This document shows, piece by piece, positions 44,949 through 54,199 of a DNA stretch of 64,000 bases (positions are counted from its first letter, which is position 1; the number at the start of each line of letters is the position of its first letter). The stretch covers positions 62,001 to 126,000 of the forward strand of contig PHCZ01000001.1 of the NCBI GenBank assembly GCA_002840895.1, read 5' to 3'. The notes beneath the pieces were generated by a model that ran no database searches, was not told the origin of the DNA, and saw only the letters and a program-made list of their open reading frames with translations. This DNA is from Bacteroidetes bacterium HGW-Bacteroidetes-8 (lineage in GTDB: Bacteria > Bacteroidota > Bacteroidia > Bacteroidales > UBA932). A program made the position numbers and the translations under genes.

Positions 44949-45647
44949 ATGTCAACAGATTTACCGTCCCGACAGAGAGAGATTTTGGCAGGATTTAACA
45001 GCAAATCCCAAACCAAGCTTCAGGTTTTTAACCACTCTATGGAGATCTTTAACCAGATTAAAGAGATTCTAAATGAGATGAGCAACGATCTCAACGATCT
45101 GTTGGACAGCAATGACAGACGAATCCGGCTGGAGTATCGTGACCGAGGTAAATTTGAGGCAGAGCTTAAGTTCGCAGATGATGTTCTTATCTTTAGTATG
45201 CACTCAGATACCTTCATTTTTGACAGAGATCACCCTGCCTGGAAGACAGATTACCTAAAAAAAGATCCAAACAATGGTTTCTGCGGAATTATCAGTGTAT
45301 ATAACTTTCTCTCAGATTCAATCAAGTACAACAGACCCGACGATTTGGGATATCTGGTTGCAAGAATATTTATAAACAGGGATAAACATTTTCTTGTTGA
45401 GGGTAAAAGGCAACAGGATAATGTGGTTAGTACATTCGGTAAAAGAGAGCTGGGAAGAGAGGAGTTGGTAGGAATTGTAGAGAGTGCAATCCTCTATACT
45501 CTCTCCTTCGACCTTTTAGTTCCACCCTTTGATTTGGTAAAGGTTGCCAGTGTTGAGCAGATAAACGATAAAATTGAGAGTGCCAAGCTGCAGACAGGTA
45601 AGAGAATGGGATTCAGATTTAATTCTGACGATGTTCTTGAAGGTTAG
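44949..45647 (+). CDS. Conserved Bacteroidota protein of unknown function
   Basis: The 232-residue protein has no signal peptide or membrane span. The N-terminal third is helical and coiled-coil-like (NHSMEIFNQIKEILNEMSNDLNDLLD, about 28-53). The central part looks alpha/beta (ELKFADDVLIFSMHSDTFIFDRDH, about 71-94), with DLGYLVARIFINRDKHFLVEGKRQ further on (about 136-159). I do not recognise a catalytic motif. It lies between proS and the DUF3078 gene with gaps of 55 and 37 bp. Its length and composition are those of an ordinary, expressed gene. Confidence 0.78.
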   Translation: MSTDLPSRQREILAGFNSKSQTKLQVFNHSMEIFNQIKEILNEMSNDLNDLLDSNDRRIRLEYRDRGKFEAELKFADDVLIFSMHSDTFIFDRDHPAWKTDYLKKDPNNGFCGIISVYNFLSDSIKYNRPDDLGYLVARIFINRDKHFLVEGKRQQDNVVSTFGKRELGREELVGIVESAILYTLSFDLLVPPFDLVKVASVEQINDKIESAKLQTGKRMGFRFNSDDVLEG

Positions 45648-45684
45648 CATATTTTTAATTGTTCCATTTCTAAACTAAGTTTTA

Positions 45685-46686
45685 ATGTTAAAAAAGCTCT
45701 TACTCTCTGCCATACTATGTTTTTTTACCACTTATGCTGCCTATTCTCAGAATAAAGTAGTTAAAGAGGTTGTCTCTAAGGAGATTCCGCAGATGAGTGT
45801 AGGGCACGAGTTGTGTGTAATTATCGCATCTAAAATTCAAATCCCGGTTCTTGTTCCTCCTCCACCTCCTCCAAGCAGATGGAAAGGGGGTACTCTTTTT
45901 CAGGTAGGCTTTTCACAACTATCTCTTACTAACTGGTCTTCTGGAGGTTATGATAATGTTGCTCTTAATGCCTTTATTAATATATACAGAAACTACGCTG
46001 TAAAGAAGGAGATGTTCTGGGAGAACAGGTTACAGGTCGGATACGGTTTTATTCACTCTTTCGGAGACAGATATAAGAAGAGCGATGACAAGTTTATATT
46101 TGACAGTAAGTTGGGTTACAGAGCATTCAATGAATTTTTTGCAGCTGCATCGTTCAACTTTAGAACCCAGATGGCAAATGGTTTTAACTATCCGGCAAAC
46201 AGGGATCCTGTCCTGCTTTCGGGCCCCTTTGCTCCTGCTTACTTCTCTTTGGGTGTTGGTGTAGATTATAAACCTATTAAATCGCTCTCGCTAAACTTTT
46301 CGCCCCTTACAGGAAATCTTGTAGTGGTAGAGAACAGAGCACTTCGTGTGAAGTATGGGAATAAAATAGATCAGGCGGCAAAACTGGAGCTTGGAGCACA
46401 GTTTAAACTGGAGTACAAGAATCAGATCAGAAAAAACCTTAACATAACATCTACACTTAATCTCTTCTCCGACTATCTTGGAAAACCCGAGAACATTAAG
46501 GTGCACTGGGACTTTTTTGCAGACTCAAAAATCAACAAGTTCTTCTCAGTCAATCTGAGAACAAATCTAATCTATGATAATGAGATTCTCATTGCCAATA
46601 AAGAGGGAGAGCTTGCTCCGAGGCTGCAGTTTAAAGAGATTTTATCCGTTGGATTCTCATATACTATCGGTGATTTCAAAAAGTGA
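45685..46686 (+). CDS. DUF3078-family outer-membrane protein
   Basis: The 333-residue protein has a signal peptide (MLKKLLLSAILCFFTTYAAYSQ) and a Pro-rich hinge (VPPPPPPSRW, about 53-62). The DUF3078 region begins WKGGTLFQVGFSQLSLTNWSSGGYDN, and beta strands continue to the end (SVGFSYTIGDFKK). The family is thought to form outer-membrane barrels in Bacteroidota; its role is unknown. Its stop codon overlaps the tilS start (TGATG), so the two are translationally coupled. Confidence 0.85.
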   Translation: MLKKLLLSAILCFFTTYAAYSQNKVVKEVVSKEIPQMSVGHELCVIIASKIQIPVLVPPPPPPSRWKGGTLFQVGFSQLSLTNWSSGGYDNVALNAFINIYRNYAVKKEMFWENRLQVGYGFIHSFGDRYKKSDDKFIFDSKLGYRAFNEFFAAASFNFRTQMANGFNYPANRDPVLLSGPFAPAYFSLGVGVDYKPIKSLSLNFSPLTGNLVVVENRALRVKYGNKIDQAAKLELGAQFKLEYKNQIRKNLNITSTLNLFSDYLGKPENIKVHWDFFADSKINKFFSVNLRTNLIYDNEILIANKEGELAPRLQFKEILSVGFSYTIGDFKK

Positions 46687-48263
46687 TGATTACTAAATTT
46701 AAAGAGTCTCTTGTTCAACTGACAGGGCAGAAGGAGTTTCATCCCGCCTCCCCGGATAATCCTAAAATTCTTCTTGCTGTAAGCGGGGGAATTGACTCTA
46801 TGTGTATGGCTCACCTGTTTAACAGGATATACTACTCTAATTTTGCAATAGCAACGGTAAACTTTTCGCTAAGAGGGGAGGAGAGTGACGGAGATGAGGA
46901 GCTAGTAAGCGACTGGGCAGCAGAGAGAGGAGTTCAATTTTTTTCCAATACATTCGATACAAAAGGGTATGCAAAGAGTATGGGTATTTCTACTCAGATG
47001 GCAGCCAGAGATTTGAGATACAACTGGTTTGAATCTCTTATGACAACCCACAATTTTGACTATCTTGCAGTAGCTCATAACCTAAATGATTCGGTAGAGA
47101 CCTTTTTTATAAACATTCTAAGGGGTACCGGTTTACAGGGACTCACTGGTATAAGGAGAAAGAACGGTACAACTATAAGGCCTCTGTTGGGTTTCACCAG
47201 AAGGGAGATAGCCGAATTTACAAAAAAAGAGAACATCCCATTCCGTGAAGACAGCTCAAATAATGAGAGCCACTACTCCAGGAACCGTATCAGAAATATG
47301 GTCTTCCCGGAGTTTGAGATAATAAATCAATCATTTCTCAAAACAGTAGAGAGAGATATGGCCAACGTTGAGGCTGCATCAGATATCTTAGAGGATCTCT
47401 TTAAACAGAAACGCAGCTCTTTAATCGATGACTCATCCGGCAGAATCTCAATACCTGCCCTTCTTAAGGAGAGACGTCCGGACTACTGGCTCTTCTTGCT
47501 GCTGGACAAATATGGTTTCAACCCACTGCAGATAGAGCAGATATACGACTCTCTCAACGGACAGCCCGGAAAAGAGTTTCACTCAGATAGCTGTCTGCTC
47601 CTGAAAGACAGAGATTTTCTGCTAATCTATCCTAAAGGTACCCCGGTGAATAATCCGCCAATAACTCCGGATATTGCGATGTTTGAGAAACCTAAAGAGT
47701 TTCTTGACTCCTCTTTTGATGAGTTGCTGGAGCTACTGGACGATGAGAGTGTGCAAGAGAGTGAGCCTATATCTGAGAAAAGTCCGGAGCCTGAAATCAC
47801 AATGAAAATAGATAGTTTAGATATAGATGTTTTCAAACCCGGAGATTACAAAGAACTCACCTTTGAAGGTACTCAGATGAGGTTATCAATTTACCCTAAG
47901 CCACACGGATTCAAGTATAAAAAGGATAGGGCAGAAAAACCTGAGTTTACCGGAGATCTTTTCGTAGTCTCCTCTGACTCAACTGTGACAGAGAGCACTC
48001 TGCTAATAGATGCCGACCTTGTTAAATTTCCAATTGCTGTAAGAAAATGGAGAGAGGGAGATAAATTTATGCCTCTCGGGATGAGTGGCTACAAGAAAAT
48101 AAGCGACTATCTTACAGATATTAAGATGGATAAAATACGAAAAGAGACCCTTCTCGTTGCTCTGTCAGAGGATAAAATAGTTGCAATTCCCGGGTTTCGT
48201 ATAGATGAGCGTTTCAAGATATCACAAAATACAAAAAATATCCTGGAAATAAGCCTTTTATAA
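46686..48263 (+). CDS. tilS: tRNA(Ile)-lysidine synthase with an acidic insertion
   Basis: The 525-residue enzyme converts C34 of the AUA-reading tRNA-Ile to lysidine. The N-type ATP pyrophosphatase loop LLAVSGGIDSMCMAHL lies at about 29-44, the AHNLNDSVETFF helix near 131-142 and the conserved RNRIRN near 200-205. A TilS C-terminal domain (about 430-525, WREGDKFMPLGMSGYKKISDYL) is present. Relative to usual Bacteroidales lengths near 430-450, there is an extra acidic, probably disordered stretch (about 322-385). ATG 46686 is preferred to GTG 46683. Confidence 0.93.
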   Translation: MITKFKESLVQLTGQKEFHPASPDNPKILLAVSGGIDSMCMAHLFNRIYYSNFAIATVNFSLRGEESDGDEELVSDWAAERGVQFFSNTFDTKGYAKSMGISTQMAARDLRYNWFESLMTTHNFDYLAVAHNLNDSVETFFINILRGTGLQGLTGIRRKNGTTIRPLLGFTRREIAEFTKKENIPFREDSSNNESHYSRNRIRNMVFPEFEIINQSFLKTVERDMANVEAASDILEDLFKQKRSSLIDDSSGRISIPALLKERRPDYWLFLLLDKYGFNPLQIEQIYDSLNGQPGKEFHSDSCLLLKDRDFLLIYPKGTPVNNPPITPDIAMFEKPKEFLDSSFDELLELLDDESVQESEPISEKSPEPEITMKIDSLDIDVFKPGDYKELTFEGTQMRLSIYPKPHGFKYKKDRAEKPEFTGDLFVVSSDSTVTESTLLIDADLVKFPIAVRKWREGDKFMPLGMSGYKKISDYLTDIKMDKIRKETLLVALSEDKIVAIPGFRIDERFKISQNTKNILEISLL

Positions 48264-48281
48264 CTTCATCACCAGGATATT
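48231..48281 (-). terminator. Intrinsic terminator of sppA inside the tilS 3' end
   Basis: AATATCCTGG (48237-48246) and CCAGGATATT (48272-48281) form a perfect 10-bp stem with a 25-nt loop. On the minus strand it is followed by TTTTG (TATTTTTTGT overall, 48240-48231). It spans the tilS stop codon, so it ends convergent transcription from sppA. A second small repeat (AATTTGG 48289-48295, CCAAATT 48301-48307) lies beside it. Confidence 0.6.
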
Positions 48282-48317
48282 CTATCTTAATTTGGCTTCT
48301 CCAAATTATCAATAAAT

Positions 48318-50078
48318 TTAGTTGAACCAGATATTGTAAGGTACTCTTGCGTAGTGCTTGATTCCGGTCTCATCCTTAAGAGTTTGGTATGCTCTTTCAA
48401 TAAGATAGTTCGGGTTGGATATTGCTTTGGCAGCTGCCCCACTGTTCATAAGCATCTCCATCAGTTTATCAATCGGTGATTTCAAAACAGGATACTCAAC
48501 AATTCTGTAAGACTCAAGATTTGAGTGGGATGCTGCTGAGCTTATGGCCTCTGTTAACCCACCCCTCTCATCTGCCAAACCGATCTTTATGGCGTCTACA
48601 CCGGACCAAACCCTTCCCTGAGCAATCTCATCTACTCTCTCCGGGGTCAAATCTCTGCCCTGAGCAACCAGGTTGATGAACCCGGTATAGATCTCCTCAA
48701 CAGCCGACCTTACAAACTCAACCTCTTCTGCGTCCAGAGGTCTGAAACCGGACATAATATCGCTGTGTTTATTTGTGTTAACTGTTTGTGGGTTAATAAG
48801 CAGATGTTTTTTCATTGTTTTAGCAATGTTCGGAACCATACTGAATACCCCTATAGAGCCTGTGAGGGTGGTGTTGTTGGTTATAATTTTTGTGGCTTTT
48901 GCAGAGATCCAGTAACCGCCTGAGGCTGCATAATCTCCCATACTTACGATAACAGGTTTCTTCTCCATAAGCAGAGATATTTCACGGTCGATAAGATCTG
49001 AACTCTGAGCGGAGCCTCCCGGAGAGTTTACGCGAAGAACAACAGCTTTAATTGTGCTATCTTTTCTAACCTTTGAGAGGTGTTCAATAAATGAGTCAGA
49101 TGCAATGTTCTCATCCGATTTTCCCATTATAATCTCACCATCTGCATAGATAACGGCAATTTTGTTCTTCTCCTTGTAATTTATCTTTTTGGTAGCTGCA
49201 GAGTAATCGTTGCTTGTGATCATCTTAAGATGCTTTTCATCTTCCACACCAAATAGTTTTACAAGTGTATCTGCCATCTGATCTTTGTACATAAGCCCAT
49301 CTACAAGACCTGCATCAAGAGCCTTTTGTGCAGTAGTTAGCTCAAGATTGTCTGTCATCTGATTTATCCTTTCCGGTGATAACCCCCTTGCGGCAGAGAT
49401 ATCTGCAACCCAGGTACCCCATACTCCATCCAGATATGCCTTAAGCTGCTCTCTGTTTTCGGGACTCATCTCATTACTGATAAACTGCTCTGCAGCGGCT
49501 TTGAACTTGCCGTGACGGATTAATTGAACCTCTACACCCAGTTTGTCCAGCATATCTTTGAGAAATAGGGAGCTTATACTAAGCCCGGTTAAAGGGGACA
49601 TCCCTGTCGGGCTCATATAGATCTTATCTGCAGCGGTAGAGAGGTAGTAGGCAGCCTGAGAGAAGTTATCTGCATATGCAATAACGGGCTTCCCACTCTC
49701 ACGGAAACGGGTGATTGCACTGCGAATCTCCTCAAGATGAGTCATTCCTGCGCTTATCTCCGTAACATTCATATAGATGAACTTAATTGACGGGTCGGCT
49801 GCGGCTCTCTCAATTGTCTGTACAAAATCGAGTATACCTTGTGTTTTTTCCACCCCTCCCATAGGGCTAAATATTGCAAATGGATCTTCGAAAGCCTGCT
49901 CTGCAATAGGGTCGCTAAAGTTAAGCTTTAGAATTGCAGATTTTGGAACAACAGGTTTGGCGTTGCTCGAGAAGGTAGCCATAGAGCCTGCAATCCCGAG
50001 TAGAATAAAGAAACCGATTGCCAGAGCCAAGAGTGAGCCGACAAAAGTTCCAAGGACGATCTTAAAAAAACTTTTCAT
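48318..50078 (-). CDS. sppA: Signal peptide peptidase SppA, 67-kDa type
   Basis: The 586-residue inner-membrane serine protease degrades leftover signal peptides. One N-terminal span (about 7-33) is followed by two tandem S49 domains. The first carries the catalytic Lys in HGKFKAAAEQF (about 186-196). The second carries the nucleophile Ser in GDYAASGGYWISA (about 382-394) after VLRVNSPGGS. Its length matches the duplicated E. coli form. A -7 box (TATATTTG, minus, 50128-50121) lies 42 bp upstream. Confidence 0.94.
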   Translation of the reverse strand: MKSFFKIVLGTFVGSLLALAIGFFILLGIAGSMATFSSNAKPVVPKSAILKLNFSDPIAEQAFEDPFAIFSPMGGVEKTQGILDFVQTIERAAADPSIKFIYMNVTEISAGMTHLEEIRSAITRFRESGKPVIAYADNFSQAAYYLSTAADKIYMSPTGMSPLTGLSISSLFLKDMLDKLGVEVQLIRHGKFKAAAEQFISNEMSPENREQLKAYLDGVWGTWVADISAARGLSPERINQMTDNLELTTAQKALDAGLVDGLMYKDQMADTLVKLFGVEDEKHLKMITSNDYSAATKKINYKEKNKIAVIYADGEIIMGKSDENIASDSFIEHLSKVRKDSTIKAVVLRVNSPGGSAQSSDLIDREISLLMEKKPVIVSMGDYAASGGYWISAKATKIITNNTTLTGSIGVFSMVPNIAKTMKKHLLINPQTVNTNKHSDIMSGFRPLDAEEVEFVRSAVEEIYTGFINLVAQGRDLTPERVDEIAQGRVWSGVDAIKIGLADERGGLTEAISSAASHSNLESYRIVEYPVLKSPIDKLMEMLMNSGAAAKAISNPNYLIERAYQTLKDETGIKHYARVPYNIWFN

Positions 50079-50159
50079 CTTTTTTAGTATTATAATGTTT
50101 TTGATTACCGATTATTATGACAAATATAGATATAAATAAACTCAAAACGCAAGTGGTTT

Positions 50160-50936
50160 TTAACGCAGAGATGCCTTTGAAAAAATATGGTCGGGAATCT
50201 GTTGGTCAAAACTTATTGTGTTGGTACGGAACTCTGTGCCCTTACCCTCTTTGAGCATATCTTTGTAAATAACAAGAGATGGGTACCATCTGTTCTCTAC
50301 TCGCTTAATATTTTTCATCTCGGCCCTCTTTAACAGCTGCCCGCTCCGGGCATACATCTCCTGTTTAAGTGGGATAAACCTCTCACTATCTACCCACATC
50401 TTTTGCCTGTAGTATGCAATATCATTCACATTAGCAGTTAGTTCAAGAATTATAACACCCCTGGAATCAATTGTGTCTTTTCCCGCAATGGTAACATCAT
50501 AAACATCACTAAGTTTGCGATCGTCCATCATATCTTCGTAGGAGAGATCGGAACCCATAACCGACTGGCGAAGCAGATGCCCCGATATCTGAATTGTACG
50601 GTCTGCGGCTGGGGTGTAGATCCATAGTTGACCCTGAAGTTTGAGCATCTTGGTGCCGGCTTCAGATGCCGGGGAGAGATATTCGGTAAAAGATTTTTGA
50701 TCTCCCTCTGTCCAACTCTTAGCTGTAATAGTTCGGCTGGAACGTCTTCCGTAAATTGTCATAGAGGACTCTGCTATCTGATTTCTGGAGGAGAGGTTCT
50801 GGTCAACTCTATTTAAAATTGCTTTACCATCCTGGCAACTCCCCTCAACCGGAAAGGTGGTAGCACCCCCAATTATAAAAGCTGTCAAAAGCTTTGTAAA
50901 GAGACTCTTCTTATATCTTCTTAATAGATGATTCAT
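50160..50936 (-). CDS. LolA-like outer-membrane lipoprotein-sorting protein (periplasmic carrier)
   Basis: From ATG 50936 the protein has 258 residues with a signal peptide (KSLFTKLLTAFIIGGATTFPVEGSCQ). The mature part has the half-barrel LolA/LolB/DUF4292 fold, with ESSMTIYGRRSSRTITAKSWTEG, SEAGTKMLKLQGQLWIYTPAADRTIQI and RLIPLKQEMYARSG-like strands (RFIPLKQEMYARSG). Such proteins ferry lipids or lipoproteins across the periplasm. An ATG at 50978 would give an overlong 28-residue leader before the hydrophobic core. It is the last gene of the TetR operon, 60 bp after a permease gene. Confidence 0.85.
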   Translation of the reverse strand: MNHLLRRYKKSLFTKLLTAFIIGGATTFPVEGSCQDGKAILNRVDQNLSSRNQIAESSMTIYGRRSSRTITAKSWTEGDQKSFTEYLSPASEAGTKMLKLQGQLWIYTPAADRTIQISGHLLRQSVMGSDLSYEDMMDDRKLSDVYDVTIAGKDTIDSRGVIILELTANVNDIAYYRQKMWVDSERFIPLKQEMYARSGQLLKRAEMKNIKRVENRWYPSLVIYKDMLKEGKGTEFRTNTISFDQQIPDHIFSKASLR

Positions 50937-50996
50937 ATCTTTTGTTTTTTTAATATGCTGTTTTATACTTTGGGGCATTCATCTTTCTGTGGATTT

Positions 50997-52277
50997 TCAC
51001 ACCTCAAGCTCATTGAAAAGCCTTGCGGTCTCTCTTTTATATATACCCACTCCGGCAAGAGCATTTCCCAGAATCATAGAGAAGATCCCGGGTATAAAGC
51101 CGATGTAGTATGTTGTTGGGGTTATTGCAGTTCTCACTACAGTTGGCATAACCATAGTTGAATTTTGCATCATCCCGGACATATCCACTCCGTGAATATT
51201 GAGGTAGAGTACAATCAAGAAACCAATTACAGTTCCAACTATAGAGCCGATGGTTCCAATAAGCAGTGCCTCAAACAGAAGAGTTCTGTAGATATGACCT
51301 TTGCTCTCACCCATAGCCAGCCTTATTCCAAACTCACCATATCTCCTCAGACCTCCGAGCAGGCCACCGTTCCAGAGCACAATTGCCATTGCAGAGACAA
51401 AAATGAAGACCATTATCCTGCTCACAAAATCGGTGTACTCTACCATCTCTGCCATTCCTGCCTGGTCACGCAGGGTTATCATAACCGGAGCAAACTCATC
51501 TTCGCTTTGCCGGGCATCCACAGATTGGTTGTAGATAGTTTTTATAGCTTCGGCCTTATCTGAGTTGAAATAGGTGTAGGGCAGGAAGCCAAGTATTTCA
51601 CTGCAGGCACCCTCCATTCCAAAGGCTTTTTGAGCATCAGAAATATCCATCACAATAGCCCCTCTGTCCAGCCCGGTTGCTCCAAAGAGCAGGGTTCCGG
51701 ATACAGTAAGGTTATAGAATGCAAAACCGCCATCCATTGTCGACCCAAAAAGGGTAAAGGATTCACCCGGTTTTACCTCAAACCTGCGGGCCAGCTCATC
51801 GGAGATTAGAACCTCTCCTGTATTCACTGGCATTACTCCTTGAACAATAGACTCTTGCAGATTGAATCTCGCAGACTCCTTAGACTCTTCGTTAAAGAGA
51901 TCTATAGCCCATCCCACAGCCGGGGCCTGTCCTCTTGTCTCCCCGTTTGCATCCGGAAAATCTGCAAGCGCCCCAAAACGGATTCGCTTAACCCAATCTA
52001 CCTCTGGTTCAAACTCTTTTAGCTCAACTAAAAGAGTATCTGCATTTAGAATGGCAAGATCATTAGGGAACTGCTCTGCATCTGCAGCGTAGGCTTTAGT
52101 CATTACCTTGAGCTCCCCGGTGTTGAAGTTTGCGTTCATTCTTATGGAGTCTCCCATTATGCCGGTGAGCCAGCTGTACATTACTACGGTGAGCATTGTT
52201 CCTGTAGCCACAACTATTATCGGAAGCAAGCTTCTCCCTTTGTCCTTTATAACTCCTTTAAGTAAAAATCTCTTCAT
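50997..52277 (-). CDS. FtsX/MacB-type ABC transporter permease (second of pair)
   Basis: The 426-residue inner-membrane protein has the type VII ABC layout: an N-terminal span (about 18-38, LLPIIVVATGTMLTVVMYSW), a large periplasmic domain (about 40-280) and three further spans near 285-310, 335-362 and 385-410. It lacks an ATPase domain and would pair with the other permease and the adjacent ATPase as in LolCDE. Such pumps extrude or lift lipids and lipoproteins from the outer leaflet of the inner membrane. It starts 34 bp after the first permease gene. Confidence 0.88.
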   Translation of the reverse strand: MKRFLLKGVIKDKGRSLLPIIVVATGTMLTVVMYSWLTGIMGDSIRMNANFNTGELKVMTKAYAADAEQFPNDLAILNADTLLVELKEFEPEVDWVKRIRFGALADFPDANGETRGQAPAVGWAIDLFNEESKESARFNLQESIVQGVMPVNTGEVLISDELARRFEVKPGESFTLFGSTMDGGFAFYNLTVSGTLLFGATGLDRGAIVMDISDAQKAFGMEGACSEILGFLPYTYFNSDKAEAIKTIYNQSVDARQSEDEFAPVMITLRDQAGMAEMVEYTDFVSRIMVFIFVSAMAIVLWNGGLLGGLRRYGEFGIRLAMGESKGHIYRTLLFEALLIGTIGSIVGTVIGFLIVLYLNIHGVDMSGMMQNSTMVMPTVVRTAITPTTYYIGFIPGIFSMILGNALAGVGIYKRETARLFNELEV

Positions 52278-52311
52278 TTTCTCATTTGTTGAATTATAAT
52301 AGATTCAAAAA

Positions 52312-53493
52312 CTATACAATTTTGCCCCTTAGTGCATCTGTCGGTTTCATCCCGGATATTTTGCGGGTTGGAATATAACTCACCACCAGCGAGGATAAAA
52401 CGACCAGGATGACAGATGTTAGAATCATTCCGGCTCCGTAGTATGGTGTTATTTTATCTGCAATTGCAATTCCGGCCTGATCTGCATTTGAGGGCATAGG
52501 GATACCAGTCTTCTGTAAAAGCATAAGAAACGGAACCCCCCAGGCCATTCCCAGCAAAATTGCTAGAATTGAGTGGGTTGTCCCCTCAATTGTAAATATT
52601 CCAACAACCTTTTTACGTGTCATCCCTAATGCTATATAGGTTCCAATCTCCTTTTGCCTCCGGAAGATAGATAGTACTTGAGTGTCAAATATTGCAAGCA
52701 GCGCAATAGCGAGAAGTAGCCCGGAAATTACAAAAGAGCCACCTTTTTTGGCTGCCATAATATCTTTAAGATCTTTGAGCAGATAATCCTGATTTTTGTA
52801 GCTCCATCCATCCTGTTGCACAGGTACGCCTGCCATATCTGAGAGAACTATAAGTGTAGCCTCGTCAAACATAGATGTCATCTCTCTTAGTTTTTCAAGT
52901 GGAATAAAGATCTGGTTTAGATCTACAGTCGGGACATTTGTGCGGAACACAGAGACAATGGTAATCTCACGGGCATCAAAGGTGCCGTTTGCATCCCTCC
53001 ATCTCACCAATACTCTATCTCCCTCTTTTAGGTGTGCACTCTTTGCAAATCTGCTGCCTATTACTGCAGGTATGTATTCAGGGTCGCTGTTATCTTCAAT
53101 AAGCAGCGCACTTGGTATCTTCAATACCTTCTGATTAGGGTCAACCCCCTTGATGAGGGTGTTAATCATCCTTCCCCCGGGGTATGCTGTTGCCTGAGTG
53201 AGTAATATAGCAGCAGCATCTCCCCTCTCTATCAAAGAGGAGATTGTGGATGGGATTTTTGAGTGTGAATCTGCAAAGGTGTATGGGTCGTAGGGGTCAT
53301 AATCGGGGTGCCAAACCTGTCCGGAGCCTATTTCCCACTCAATTGTATCTCTTTGAGCCTGCATATTCCACCCGTCCAGCATCCCGTTATAAAAAAGAAT
53401 AATAACGAATGCGATTGAGAGGACTGTTACATTGAGCCAGGTTCTCAACCCGGATCCGAACAGATTTTTAAAAGCAAGTTTTAACTCCAGCAT
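52312..53493 (-). CDS. FtsX/MacB-type ABC transporter permease (first of pair)
   Basis: The 393-residue protein has the same four-span layout as its neighbour: an N-terminal helix (about 15-37, TWLNVTVLSIAFVIILFYNG), a periplasmic domain (about 40-250) and three C-terminal spans with FRRQKEIGTYIALGMTRKKV between them, a conserved FtsX-family cytoplasmic loop. It starts 3 bp after the ATPase gene. The pair of distinct permeases with one ATPase matches the LolC/LolE plus LolD arrangement. Confidence 0.9.
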   Translation of the reverse strand: MLELKLAFKNLFGSGLRTWLNVTVLSIAFVIILFYNGMLDGWNMQAQRDTIEWEIGSGQVWHPDYDPYDPYTFADSHSKIPSTISSLIERGDAAAILLTQATAYPGGRMINTLIKGVDPNQKVLKIPSALLIEDNSDPEYIPAVIGSRFAKSAHLKEGDRVLVRWRDANGTFDAREITIVSVFRTNVPTVDLNQIFIPLEKLREMTSMFDEATLIVLSDMAGVPVQQDGWSYKNQDYLLKDLKDIMAAKKGGSFVISGLLLAIALLAIFDTQVLSIFRRQKEIGTYIALGMTRKKVVGIFTIEGTTHSILAILLGMAWGVPFLMLLQKTGIPMPSNADQAGIAIADKITPYYGAGMILTSVILVVLSSLVVSYIPTRKISGMKPTDALRGKIV

Positions 53494-53496
53494 ATC

Positions 53497-54198
53497 TTAA
53501 TCCTCCGATTTTCTTTCGTCCCTCTCTACCATTCCGTCTTTAAGATAGATTATCCTATCCAGATATTGCATCACCTTCTCGTCGTGAGTGGAGAATATAA
53601 ATGTGGTGTTTAGCTCCCTGTTGAGCCTCTTCATAGTCTGGACAATCATATGTGAGTTTTGGGAGTCCAGGTTTGCAGATGGCTCATCTGCAAGTACCAA
53701 TGCAGGTCTCTTTACCATAGCTCGTGCTATTGCCACTCTCTGACACTCACCACCCGAGAGAGTTGATGGCCTTGATTTAGCCCTATCTGCCAACCCCACC
53801 CACTCAAGCGCATCCATAACTGCTTTTCTCCTTTTAGGAGCGGAGATTTTTTGCAGCAGAAGAGCAAACTCTACATTGTCGTATACACTGTACACAGGTA
53901 GAAGGTTGTATGTCTGGAAGATAAAGCCGATGCCATAATTACGCAACTCGGCAGACTCTTTGTGACTCAGCGAGCTGATGTTTTTACCCAGAACAGTCGC
54001 TACCCCTTCACTGGGGCAATCCAGTGATCCGATAATGTTAAGCAGTGTTGTTTTACCGGAACCACTTGGGCCAACAAGCCCGGAGAACTCCCCTTTTCTA
54101 AAGGTAAGTTCAATCTTGTTTAGTGCTGTGAACTCTGTTTTTCCTGCAGGAAAACGTTTTGTAACCTTTTCAAGGGTTACGATGATAGGGTTGTCCAT
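53497..54198 (-). CDS. LolD/MacB-type ABC transporter ATPase
   Basis: The 233-residue ATPase has Walker A GPSGSGKTTLLNIIGSL (about 38-54), the Q-loop in GFIFQTYNLLPVYSV, the signature LSGGECQRVAIARAM (about 145-159), Walker B LVLADEPSANLD (about 165-176) and the switch His in FSTHDEKVM. It belongs to the group that powers MacB, LolCDE and FtsEX. Only 1 bp separates it from the upstream barrel gene and 3 bp from the first permease gene, so expression is tightly coupled. Confidence 0.94.
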   Translation of the reverse strand: MDNPIIVTLEKVTKRFPAGKTEFTALNKIELTFRKGEFSGLVGPSGSGKTTLLNIIGSLDCPSEGVATVLGKNISSLSHKESAELRNYGIGFIFQTYNLLPVYSVYDNVEFALLLQKISAPKRRKAVMDALEWVGLADRAKSRPSTLSGGECQRVAIARAMVKRPALVLADEPSANLDSQNSHMIVQTMKRLNRELNTTFIFSTHDEKVMQYLDRIIYLKDGMVERDERKSED

Positions 54199-54199
54199 T

